DNA of 64,000 nucleotides from Hydrogenophaga sp. Lineage in GTDB: Bacteria > Pseudomonadota > Gammaproteobacteria > Burkholderiales > Burkholderiaceae_C. Positions 10,671 to 18,717 of the stretch are shown piece after piece. The position numbers and the translations under genes were made by a program. Below the pieces are notes generated by a model. That model was given only the letters and a program-made list of their open reading frames with translations. It was not told the origin of the DNA and searched no databases. The stretch lies in the NCBI RefSeq assembly GCF_011772445.1, contig NZ_WVZN01000013.1, positions 56,179 through 120,178 of the forward strand, read 5' to 3'. Within the stretch, counting starts at the first letter, position 1, and each line of letters starts with the position of its first letter.

Positions 10671-11741
10671 TCAGGATCGGTTGATGGCGTCCTCTGCGTT
10701 CGCCAACCGCCCGATCAGGTCATCGAAGGGCGGCGGCTCGGACAGGAACATGGGGCGCATCCTTGCATAGTCCTGCGCCAGTGCGCGCTGGCGCTGGTCG
10801 GCTGGAACCAGCCGGAAGCTGCCGTGTCGCGCCAGGTCGTAGCGCGCCCAGCCGCGCGCGAAGACGCGGCTTTTCCAATCGACCACGCGCTCGCATTGCA
10901 CTTTGTCGGCCAGGAAACGGATGGCATCCGGATGACCCAGGAGCTTGACCGTGTCGAAGTAGTGGCGGGCGTAGCGGTCTGGCGTGGGCGAGTCGGGTGG
11001 GCGATGGAATTCCGAATGCAGGATCGTCGCTTTCTCCCAGAAAGTGCGCTGCAGGGCCAGGGTGGTGACTTCGCAGGTCCAGTCGCCGAAGAGTGCAGGA
11101 AACGCGTCCGCCAGCAGGGGGCGAACCGGGCGATTTTCGGTCGGTTGCTGATCCGTCAGCGTGCCCAGTTCCAGCTTCACCTCCCGGGCCAGGTAGGCGA
11201 AGTCGGTTGCTTGCGCGCTCGGGTAGCGGAAGTACACGATGGGCGACTTCGCGTCCGTGTCCAGCTCGTAGCGCAGCCATGTGCCCTTGGGCGCCTGGCC
11301 CAGCGCCTGTGTGATACGCCGCTCCAGCAGCGGCATCAGCAGTTCCTGCGTCTTGTGGGCGCACAGGCGCTGCATCTCCAGCATGGCCGCGTCGCGCTTC
11401 ACCCGGCTGCCCAGCGTGTCGAAGCCAGCCGCGTCGGCGCCCACGAACTCGGGCACCAGACACAGGTCGATGTCTTCGGAGAAGCGGTCGATGACGCCAT
11501 ACACCTTGGACAGCGAGGTGCCGCCCTTGAACACGAGGTGCGGCGCGAGCTCGGGCTGCGAGAACAGCAGGCCCAGCAGCCAGGAGACCCAGAAGTCTTT
11601 TTCGAGGATGACCGACTGGCCTGCCCGGCCAGCGGCCGCCTGTTCAAAGGCCAGGGCGCGGCGTTCCGCCGACAAGGACAGGAACTGTTCAGCGAAGGGC
11701 ATGCGGTGTTTTCCCTGCAGAAAGTTGTGCAGGTGCTTCAT
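10671..11741 (-). CDS. AbiEii-type nucleotidyltransferase toxin
   Basis: Nucleotidyltransferase-fold protein of the AbiEii/AbiGii (DUF1814) family, the toxin of type IV toxin-antitoxin systems giving phage abortive infection. The core is LVFKGGTSLSKVYGVIDRF followed by SEDIDL: a GG-T-S nucleotidyltransferase motif with the metal-binding Asp pair (DID). It is 356 residues from ATG 11741; a second ATG at 11702 is possible. It overlaps the end of the antitoxin gene by 53 or 14 bases, depending on start. Related toxins transfer nucleotides to tRNA, but that activity is not proven for every member. It stops 8 bases before the IorB-like gene start, so the module sits tightly in a metabolic region. 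Confidence 0.82.
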   Translation of the reverse strand: MKHLHNFLQGKHRMPFAEQFLSLSAERRALAFEQAAAGRAGQSVILEKDFWVSWLLGLLFSQPELAPHLVFKGGTSLSKVYGVIDRFSEDIDLCLVPEFVGADAAGFDTLGSRVKRDAAMLEMQRLCAHKTQELLMPLLERRITQALGQAPKGTWLRYELDTDAKSPIVYFRYPSAQATDFAYLAREVKLELGTLTDQQPTENRPVRPLLADAFPALFGDWTCEVTTLALQRTFWEKATILHSEFHRPPDSPTPDRYARHYFDTVKLLGHPDAIRFLADKVQCERVVDWKSRVFARGWARYDLARHGSFRLVPADQRQRALAQDYARMRPMFLSEPPPFDDLIGRLANAEDAINRS

Positions 11742-12357
11742 CTGTGCGCGCGACTTCGCGCAACAGGGGTCTCATCCAGGCAGGGGCCAGTGCCAGGTCC
11801 TGCAGCACCTTTGCCCGCTCTTCGACCGGTAGTGTCTCGCGCAGGTGCCGAATGCGTGCAGGGCTGATGTGGGGAGCCCCCAGGCTCTTGAAGGCCTGGA
11901 TCAACAGGCCACTCAAGCGGCCGGCCGCAGCCATCTGGCGTGGCGTGGTGCGCTTGAAACTGAGCTTCAGGGGGCCGGCTTGCACCCTTCGGCTGATGCC
12001 ATCGGTGAGGAATTCCACTTGAGCAGGAACCTGTTCCGACAGACCGAGCAGATTGGCTGCATACGCCCCTGTGGGCTGGGTGCGGATGCGATCCTTGCCC
12101 GCCACCGCCTTCACGATGGCGTCGACGGAGGGCCACAGAACGCCCAGCAGTGCGTCGTGGCGCGGCTTGTCATAGAGGCCACGGGACAGGCGGCGCAGTT
12201 CGCCTCGTTGGACCATGCGCTGCAAGGCCTTGTCAATGGCCGCGCGACTGCCCATGGCGGCGAAGGCATCGGGCGTGAACACGGCGCCGGCCTGTGAGCG
12301 TTGCACACGGCGCGAAATCAGGGTGTCCAGACTGTGGGGCGAAGCGGCGCGGGGCAT
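11689..12357 (-). CDS. AbiEi-like antitoxin/autorepressor (DUF6088 type)
   Basis: Winged-helix antitoxin of the AbiEii toxin, about 222 residues from ATG 12357. An upstream ATG at 12393 falls inside the operator palindrome and is less likely. The N-terminal part has a helix-turn-helix character (ALQRMVQRGELRRLSRGLYDKP), followed by the family core GAYAANLLGLSEQVPAQ and FLTDG. In AbiE systems the antitoxin represses its own promoter by binding inverted repeats, and a 13-bp palindrome lies just upstream here. It is the first gene of the two-gene operon and is convergent with nothing; the neighbouring amn gene runs in the same direction. Confidence 0.8.
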   Translation of the reverse strand: MPRAASPHSLDTLISRRVQRSQAGAVFTPDAFAAMGSRAAIDKALQRMVQRGELRRLSRGLYDKPRHDALLGVLWPSVDAIVKAVAGKDRIRTQPTGAYAANLLGLSEQVPAQVEFLTDGISRRVQAGPLKLSFKRTTPRQMAAAGRLSGLLIQAFKSLGAPHISPARIRHLRETLPVEERAKVLQDLALAPAWMRPLLREVARTDEAPAQLSAGKTPHALR

Positions 12358-12372
12358 GGAGTGGAAAGCGCT

Positions 12373-12409
12373 TATTTGTCCGAAAAATAGCATGTATTTC
12401 GGACAAATA
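12373..12409 (-). promoter_or_regulatory. 13-bp inverted repeat operator of the toxin-antitoxin operon
   Basis: TATTTGTCCGAAA (12373-12385) and its exact complement TTTCGGACAAATA (12397-12409) are separated by 11 bases. The repeat ends 16 bases before the antitoxin start codon, is AT-rich in otherwise GC-rich DNA, and must contain or abut the promoter. This is the expected arrangement for AbiEi autorepression. Confidence 0.75.
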
Positions 12410-12417
12410 GAAGCCCG

Positions 12418-13926
12418 CTACTGAAACGCCACCTCCGCGAAGCTCCTCAGCTTGCGGCTGTGCAACTGGTCGACGCCGCCTTCGCGCAGCAGCTCCACCG
12501 CGCGGATGCCGATCCGCAGGTGCTGGTCCACGCGTTCGCGGTAGAAGTGGTTGGCCATGCCGGGCAGCTTGATCTCGCCGTGCAGGGGCTTGTCGCTCAC
12601 GCACAGCAGGGTGCCGTAGGGCACGCGGAAGCGGAAACCGTTGGCCGCAATGGTGGCCGATTCCATGTCCAGCGCCACCGCACGCGACTGGGAGAATCGC
12701 AGTTGCGGCATGTTGTTCGGCAGCAGCTCCCAGTTGCGGTTGTCGGTGCTGGCCACGGTGCCGGTGCGCATGATGCGCTTGAGCTCGCCCGGGGCGACGC
12801 CAGTGACGTCGGCCACCGCCGCCTCCAGCGCGAGCTGGATTTCGGCCAATGCCGGGATGGGCACCCACAGCGGCAGCTCCTCGTCGAGCACGTGGTCCTC
12901 GCGCACGTAGGCGTGGGCCAGCACGTAGTCGCCCAGTTGCTGCGTGGTGCGCAGGCCGGCGCAGTGGCCCAGCATCAGCCAGGCGTGCGGGCGCAGCACG
13001 GCAATGTGGTCGGTGATGTTCTTGGCATTGGCCGGACCGACGCCGATGTTGACCATGGTGATGCCGCTGCGGTCTTCGCGCATGAGGTGGTAGCCGGGCA
13101 TCTGTGGCAGGCGCGGCGGGGCGTGGCCGAGTTCGTCGCCCGCCACGTGTGGCAGGCCCGCGCGGCGCGTGACCACGTTGCCCGGCTCGATGAAGGCCAC
13201 GTAGGGGCTGTCGGGGTTCTCCATCTCGGCGTGGCCGAGCTTGATGAACTCGTCGATGTAGAACTGGTAGTTGGTGAACAGAACGAAGTTCTGGAACCAG
13301 TCGGGCGAGGTGCCGGTGTAGTGGCGCATGCGCTGCAGCGAGTAGTCCACCCGCGGCGCGGTGAACAGCGACAGCGGGTGCGCCTCGCCCGGCCCTGGCT
13401 CGTGGGTGCCGTTGGCGATGCCGTCGTCCATGGCGGTGAGGTCGGGCAGGTCGAACACGTCGCGCATGAAGGCGCGGCGCGTCACGCTCATCTGGCCTTC
13501 GACGTGGTCGTGCTCGGCGAAGGAGAAGTGGATGGGCACGGGCTGGGTGCTGGTGCCCACCTCGATCTCGCCCCCGTGGTTGGCCAGCAGCAGGCGGAAC
13601 TGCTCCCGGTAGTAGTCGCCGTACAGGTCGGGCCGGGTCAGCGTGGTTTCGTATCGGCCCGGGCCGGCGACGAAGCCATAGCTCAGGCGCTGGCGGCCGA
13701 GTTCGTCGGCGCCTTCGCCCAGGCGCAGGTTGCTGTGGCTAACCAGCCGCACGTAGGGGTAGCAGGCGCGCACGCGCACGTCGTGGAAGTCGGCACCGTC
13801 CACGTAGTCGTGCAGTGCCTGGCGAAGAAACTCCACGCTGTTCTGGTAGATGCGGCGCACCTGCGCGAGCGCGGCGTCCGGGTCGTCGAAGCGCTGGGGG
13901 GCGGTAAATTCGGGCGTCTTTTGCAT
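12418..13926 (-). CDS. amn: AMP nucleosidase
   Basis: Cleaves AMP to adenine and ribose 5-phosphate, a purine salvage and adenylate-control enzyme in the cytoplasm. Its 502 residues match the bacterial two-domain form: an N-terminal regulatory domain (for example LGEGADELGRQRLSYGFVAG) and a C-terminal nucleoside-phosphorylase-fold domain with NIGVGPANAKNITDHIA and MLGHCAGLR. The conserved DMESATIAANGF near residue 420 is the nucleobase/ribose-binding region. The start at 13926 lies only 14 bases from the divergent GTG start of the DUF4010 gene. Confidence 0.95.
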   Translation of the reverse strand: MQKTPEFTAPQRFDDPDAALAQVRRIYQNSVEFLRQALHDYVDGADFHDVRVRACYPYVRLVSHSNLRLGEGADELGRQRLSYGFVAGPGRYETTLTRPDLYGDYYREQFRLLLANHGGEIEVGTSTQPVPIHFSFAEHDHVEGQMSVTRRAFMRDVFDLPDLTAMDDGIANGTHEPGPGEAHPLSLFTAPRVDYSLQRMRHYTGTSPDWFQNFVLFTNYQFYIDEFIKLGHAEMENPDSPYVAFIEPGNVVTRRAGLPHVAGDELGHAPPRLPQMPGYHLMREDRSGITMVNIGVGPANAKNITDHIAVLRPHAWLMLGHCAGLRTTQQLGDYVLAHAYVREDHVLDEELPLWVPIPALAEIQLALEAAVADVTGVAPGELKRIMRTGTVASTDNRNWELLPNNMPQLRFSQSRAVALDMESATIAANGFRFRVPYGTLLCVSDKPLHGEIKLPGMANHFYRERVDQHLRIGIRAVELLREGGVDQLHSRKLRSFAEVAFQ

Positions 13927-13940
13927 GCGGCTATTGTGGA

Positions 13941-15215
13941 GTGAACGGCCTGAATTCTGCTGACCTGTCCCACGCGGCCGCCACGCTGGCCGTGGCGCTG
14001 GGCTGCGGCCTGCTGGTGGGCATCGAACGCGAGCGGCGCAAGGGTCAGGGGCCGGCGCGCGCGCTGGCCGGCCTGCGCAGCTTCGCGCTCACCTGCGTCA
14101 CGGGCGCCGCGGCAATGCTCACGGGGCTCAATGGCGTGGTGGTGGCGGGCGCGGCCTTCATCGCCGGCCTGGGTGTGGTGGCCTATTTGAAGGACCGCTC
14201 CGATGACCCCGGCGTGACGACCGAGGTGGCGCTGCTGCTGACCTATCTGGTGGGCGTGCTGAGCGCGCACAGCGCCGCGCTGGCAGCGGGGCTGGCGGTG
14301 GCGCTCACGGTGGTGCTGGCGGTGCGCGAACGCGCCCACCGCTTCGCGACGCACTGGTTGCGACCCAGCGAGCTGCGCGATGGCCTCTTGCTGGCGGCCC
14401 TGGTGCTGCTGGCCCTGCCGCTGCTGCCCGATCGGCCGCTGTGGGGGGAGGCCCTCAATCCGCGTGCGATCGGCACCCTGCTGGCCTTGCTGCTGGCGCT
14501 GCAATCGGCGGCCCATTTGGCGCGCCGGCTGCTGGCCACGCGGCACGCGGTGGCGCTGTCGGCGCTGGCCTCGGGATTCGTGTCGAGCACGGCCACCATC
14601 GCGAGCCTGGGGCTGGCGGTTCGGCCGCACGCCGCGCGCGCACGGGCCATGGCGGGCGGTGGCCTGCTGTCCTGCGTGTCCACGCAGTTGCAGTTGCTGA
14701 TGGTGGCCGCCGCCGTTCGGCCGGCCTGGTTGTCGGTGCTGTGGCTGCCGGCGTTGGCGGCGGGGGCCCTGGCGCTGGCCTGGGGTTGGTGGCTGGTGCA
14801 CCGCGATGGCGCCGAGGTGGCCGTGACCGGCGCCACGCCGCGCACCGAGGCGCTGCCCGCGCCGCGCGAGGACCGCATGTTCAGCCTGGGCGGCGCATTG
14901 GCCGTGGCGGTGCTGCTGGCGGCCATCCAGGCGCTGGTGCACGGCTTGCAGGGCTGGCTGGGCGAGGCGGGCCTGCTCGCGGGCGCGGTGATTGGCGCCT
15001 TGGCCGACCTGCACGCTTCCGCCGCCGCCGTCTTCTCGGACGCCGCCCCCGGCGCGCCGGGGCGGCAGGCCCTGATGCTGGTGCTGCTGGTGCACGCGGG
15101 CAGCAAGTCGGTCACCGCTGGCGCGTCGGGCGGCTGGGCCTACCTGCGATGGCTGGCGCCCGGCTTGTGGCTTCACACGCTGCTCGGCGTGGGGCTGCTG
15201 GCGTGGATGGGTTGA
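13941..15215 (+). CDS. MgtC/SapB-DUF4010 membrane protein
   Basis: Polytopic inner-membrane protein of 424 residues. The N-terminal MgtC/SapB-like part starts with GLLVGIERERRKGQGPARAL, the typical G-x-ER cytoplasmic motif, followed by several hydrophobic helices. The C-terminal DUF4010 half has GFVSSTATIASLGL and further helices. The start is GTG at 13941, right after a weak GGAG. About ten to twelve membrane segments are visible. The family function is unknown. It is divergent from amn with only 14 bases between starts, so both promoters must overlap coding DNA. Confidence 0.8.
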   Translation: MNGLNSADLSHAAATLAVALGCGLLVGIERERRKGQGPARALAGLRSFALTCVTGAAAMLTGLNGVVVAGAAFIAGLGVVAYLKDRSDDPGVTTEVALLLTYLVGVLSAHSAALAAGLAVALTVVLAVRERAHRFATHWLRPSELRDGLLLAALVLLALPLLPDRPLWGEALNPRAIGTLLALLLALQSAAHLARRLLATRHAVALSALASGFVSSTATIASLGLAVRPHAARARAMAGGGLLSCVSTQLQLLMVAAAVRPAWLSVLWLPALAAGALALAWGWWLVHRDGAEVAVTGATPRTEALPAPREDRMFSLGGALAVAVLLAAIQALVHGLQGWLGEAGLLAGAVIGALADLHASAAAVFSDAAPGAPGRQALMLVLLVHAGSKSVTAGASGGWAYLRWLAPGLWLHTLLGVGLLAWMG

Positions 15216-15235
15216 GCCGCGCCGGCGGGTGCCGG

Positions 15236-17023
15236 TCAATAGAGAAAGACCGCCCCGGACAAGGCGAAAGCGGGGTCGTCGCCGTAGGCAATCGCCGGAT
15301 CGCTGCTCACGCCCGAGCCGGGGCCGCCGTGCGAGCGGGCGCCCACGGCCACGGTGCGCCCGTCGCCGCTGATGGCCACCGCGCTGCCGAGGCGAACGTC
15401 CCGGTCGCCGGTGGTGCTGTGGTCGCTGGGCTGAAGGATGGTGGCGCTTTCCCAGCCACTGGCCTGGCGCCGAAAGACGTAGGCCGAGCCTGCATCGGTG
15501 GTCACGATCGGCGACTCGGCGGTTGACACGCCAAGACCGCTGTAGTCGTTGTACTGCGTGCCGATCACCACGGTCTGGCCGTCCGCGCTGAGCGCCAGGG
15601 CCCGGCCGAATTCGTCGGACCTGCGGGGCACGGGACTGCGCAAGGGCGCGCCGTGGGGCGCCCATGGCCCGCCCTCCGAGCGCACGAAGACGTGCACGCT
15701 GCCGCTGTTCGAGTGGGCCGGTCTGGACACCAGGCCGTTCGCGTCCAGGTCGGCCTCGCGGGCGGCCACGGCCAATGTCTTGCCCCGGGCGTCCAGTGCG
15801 ACGGCGGAGCCGAACGCTCCGGTGCCGAGGTCCATCGGGGGTTTGATGAACGCGTCGAGGGACCAGGTGCCCAGCGTGCGTGTGTACAGGTAGACCGCGC
15901 CGGAGCCGGGCGCATTGACATCGTCGATGGGCAATGCATGCACGCCCAGGCCCGAGGCGTTGTTGTACGCGCTGCCCACCGCCAGCACGGTGCCGTCGGC
16001 GTTGAGCGTCAGCGAGGCGCCGAACCACTCTTCCTGCGCGCCGCTGCCGTCGCGCAGCAGCAGCGTTTCCGTCCAAAGGCCATTGCTTTCTGTGAAGACG
16101 TAGACGGCGCCGTCGTCCAGGCGGCTGTCGGCGGGCCCGTCGTCGGTGGGTGCACCGACCGCCAGTGTGCGGCCATCACCGCTCAGCGCCAGGCTGTGGC
16201 CGAATTGGTCGTTCGGGCCGAGCTCGCTGCCTTGCAGGTGGCGTTCGAACAGCCAGCGATCACCCTGGCGGCGGTAGACGTACGCCGCACCTGCGGCGTT
16301 GAGACCGATGGAGCCGAAGACCAGAACGCTGCCATCGGCCGACAGGACGAGAGCCCGGTCGAACAGTTGGCCAGGGGCGGGGCTCGGCGCCTCCACTGGC
16401 CCGCGCGACGTCCACGAGCCGGGGCCCGAGCGCTCGAACAGGTGCACCGCGCCGGTGATGTCGCCCGCCGCCATGACCGAGCCGTCTTGCGACAGAGCGA
16501 CGGAGATGCCGAATTCCGCGTTCTGCAGCGGTGCGTCTGCCTTGAAGCGGCCCATGGTTTCCTCGAGGCTGCCCTGGAGGCGAAGAGTGCCGGACGACGT
16601 ACACGCTTCGCCATCGCAAAGCGCGACCCGATAGCTTGCCTGGAGAGCGATGGGCAAGAAGATCTCGACGGTGGCATTGCCGGCGGCCGCGGGCACCTCG
16701 GCCAGTGGCGTGGCAGGCAGAGGACCATCGCCGTCCGGGTCTTCGAGGATGAGCGCGCGTTGCACCGACGCGAGTTCGGACCAGGACCAATTCAATGTGA
16801 GCCGCTTCACGGTGGCCAGTGAGGCGGTGAGCTCGATGGGTGAGGGCTCGGCACCGGGCGGCGGAGCATTCCTGTTCACGGCACCGGTGGTCGGCGGCGT
16901 GGCGAGGCCGCCCCCGCAGCCCGGCAGCAAGGTCAGTGTGAGCAGCAGGGCGCCCAGGGTACAGAGCGCCAGGCAAAGGAGCCGGAACAAATCGGAGTGG
17001 GTGGGCTTGGTGCGGGTGGACAT
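15236..17023 (-). CDS. FG-GAP repeat beta-propeller lipoprotein
   Basis: Surface or periplasmic lipoprotein of 595 residues. N-terminal hydrophobic signal with lipobox LLPGC followed by GGG. After a linker and a short beta-rich domain come seven similar repeats of about 50-60 residues, each with an FG..LALS.DG.T.AVG core (for example FGHSLALSGDGRTLAVGAP, FGRALALSADGQTVVIGT). Seven repeats suit a seven-bladed integrin-alpha-like propeller. The Asp/Asn-rich loops may bind calcium. It has its own transcription unit: it ends 20 bases from the convergent DUF4010 gene and starts about 100 bases from gor. Function unknown. Confidence 0.75.
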   Translation of the reverse strand: MSTRTKPTHSDLFRLLCLALCTLGALLLTLTLLPGCGGGLATPPTTGAVNRNAPPPGAEPSPIELTASLATVKRLTLNWSWSELASVQRALILEDPDGDGPLPATPLAEVPAAAGNATVEIFLPIALQASYRVALCDGEACTSSGTLRLQGSLEETMGRFKADAPLQNAEFGISVALSQDGSVMAAGDITGAVHLFERSGPGSWTSRGPVEAPSPAPGQLFDRALVLSADGSVLVFGSIGLNAAGAAYVYRRQGDRWLFERHLQGSELGPNDQFGHSLALSGDGRTLAVGAPTDDGPADSRLDDGAVYVFTESNGLWTETLLLRDGSGAQEEWFGASLTLNADGTVLAVGSAYNNASGLGVHALPIDDVNAPGSGAVYLYTRTLGTWSLDAFIKPPMDLGTGAFGSAVALDARGKTLAVAAREADLDANGLVSRPAHSNSGSVHVFVRSEGGPWAPHGAPLRSPVPRRSDEFGRALALSADGQTVVIGTQYNDYSGLGVSTAESPIVTTDAGSAYVFRRQASGWESATILQPSDHSTTGDRDVRLGSAVAISGDGRTVAVGARSHGGPGSGVSSDPAIAYGDDPAFALSGAVFLY

Positions 17024-17120
17024 GGGGCATCCTGGGAAGGAGCCGCATGCTCACCCTACCGAGTTCTCCATGCCATACCGCGAATGCACGATTCGCCTGC
17101 GGGGATGCCGCGCGGTCTGT

Positions 17121-18536
17121 TCAGCCGGCCGCGGCACGCTTCACCGGCTCGCGCATCGTCACGAATTCCTCGGCGGCCGTGGGGTGGATGCCGATGGTGC
17201 TGTCGAACACCGCCTTGGTGGCGCCGGCCTTGAGCGCCACGGCGAAGCCCTGGACGATCTCGCCCGCCTCGGCGCCCACCATGTGCAGGCCCACCACGCG
17301 GTCGGTCTTCGTGTCCACCACCAGCTTCATCAAGGTGCGCTCGTTGCGGCCGGAGAGCGTGTGCTTCAAGGCCTTGAACTCGCTGCGGAAGATGGTCACA
17401 TCGCCGAAGCGCTCGCGCGCCTGGGCTTCGCTCAGGCCCACGGTGCCGATGCTGGGGTGCGTGAACACGGCCGTGGGCACGAAGTCGTAGCTCATGTCGC
17501 GCGGCGCCTTGCCTGGCGCCGGGCCGCAGATCTCGTCCACCACCACCATGGCCTCGCCCAGCGCCACGGGTGTGAGCTGCACGCGGTCGGTCACGTCGCC
17601 CACGGCGAAGACGTGAGGGACGTTGGTCCGGTAGCGTTCGTCGACGATCACCTCGCCCTTGGCGCCTTGGGCCACGCCCACGGCTTCGAGCCCGAGCCCC
17701 TCGGTGTTGGGCACGCGGCCGGTGGCGTAAAGCGCGGCGTCCACGGTGAGGGTGTTGCCGTCCTCGCAGCGCACGACGAGGCCGTCGTCGGTCTTGCGAA
17801 TGTCGACCACGCCGGCGTTGAGGTGCAGGTCCACGCCGGCCTTGGCCATTTCGGCGGACGCGAAGTGGCGGATCTCGTCGTCGAAGCCGCGCAGCACCTG
17901 TTCGCCGCGGTAGAGCTGCGTGACCCGTGCGCCCAGGCCGTTGAAGATGCACGCGAACTCGCAGGCGATGTAGCCGCCGCCCACGATCAGCAGGCGCTTC
18001 GGGAAGGGCTCGAGGTCGAACACCTCGTTGCTGGTGATCACGTGCTCTCGCCCGCTGAAATGCGGCACATGGGGCGTGCCGCCCGTGGCGATGAGGATGT
18101 GGGCGGCGCTGAAGCGCTGGTGGCCGGGCGAGCCGTCGGCGTGCAGGGTCGCGAGCTCGATGTCGTGGTCGCCGACCAGCCGCGCGAAGCCGTCGAACCG
18201 CGTGACGCCCGAGCCGCTGAGCAGGTTGGCGTAGACGCCGTTGAGGCGGGCGATTTCCTTCGCACGGTTGGCCTTGAGCGTGGCCCAGTCGAAGCGCGTC
18301 TCGCCCAGTTGCCAGCCGAAGCCACGGGCTTCCTCGAACGCTTCGCTGTAGTGCGCGGCGTAGCTGTACAGCTTCTTGGGGATGCAGCCCAGGTTGACGC
18401 AGGTGCCGCCCAGGCCTTGCGTGCCCAGCACCTCGGCGAGGGCCACGCGCAGGCCGCGCTGCGCGGCCATGCGCGCGGCGCGCACGCCGCCGCTGCCGCC
18501 GCCGATGACGAAGAGATCGAAGTCGTAGTCGCTCAT
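17121..18536 (-). CDS. gor: Glutathione-disulfide reductase
   Basis: Cytoplasmic FAD enzyme that reduces glutathione disulfide with NADPH. FAD-binding N-terminus DLFVIGGGSGGVRAARMAA. The redox disulfide is in GGTCVNLGCIPKK (about residues 45-57). The second nucleotide-binding motif is IVGGGYIACEFACIF. The C-terminal catalytic dyad is in IGIHPTAAEEFVT (His and Glu). Its 471 residues fit. A related flavoprotein disulfide reductase remains formally possible, but the C-terminal motif and overall spacing favour gor. Confidence 0.92.
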   Translation of the reverse strand: MSDYDFDLFVIGGGSGGVRAARMAAQRGLRVALAEVLGTQGLGGTCVNLGCIPKKLYSYAAHYSEAFEEARGFGWQLGETRFDWATLKANRAKEIARLNGVYANLLSGSGVTRFDGFARLVGDHDIELATLHADGSPGHQRFSAAHILIATGGTPHVPHFSGREHVITSNEVFDLEPFPKRLLIVGGGYIACEFACIFNGLGARVTQLYRGEQVLRGFDDEIRHFASAEMAKAGVDLHLNAGVVDIRKTDDGLVVRCEDGNTLTVDAALYATGRVPNTEGLGLEAVGVAQGAKGEVIVDERYRTNVPHVFAVGDVTDRVQLTPVALGEAMVVVDEICGPAPGKAPRDMSYDFVPTAVFTHPSIGTVGLSEAQARERFGDVTIFRSEFKALKHTLSGRNERTLMKLVVDTKTDRVVGLHMVGAEAGEIVQGFAVALKAGATKAVFDSTIGIHPTAAEEFVTMREPVKRAAAG

Positions 18537-18717
18537 GGCCGTGATGGTAGGCCAGGCGCGTGGCGTGCCGCCGGTCCTTCCTCCAGTTCCCTGCGCGCTT
18601 CAAGGGCCTTGGTTGGTCGTCTGCTGACCACTCCCGGAGGGTATGCATGAACGCTGCGGCCTAAGCTGCCGCCGCGCCATGGACATCCCGCGCCATGGCC
18701 GTTTCAGGGAGAAAGCC

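Noticed and set aside
10671..12409. Part of a larger phage-defence island
   Set aside because: No integrase, restriction, CRISPR or other defence genes are near; both sides are metabolic genes.
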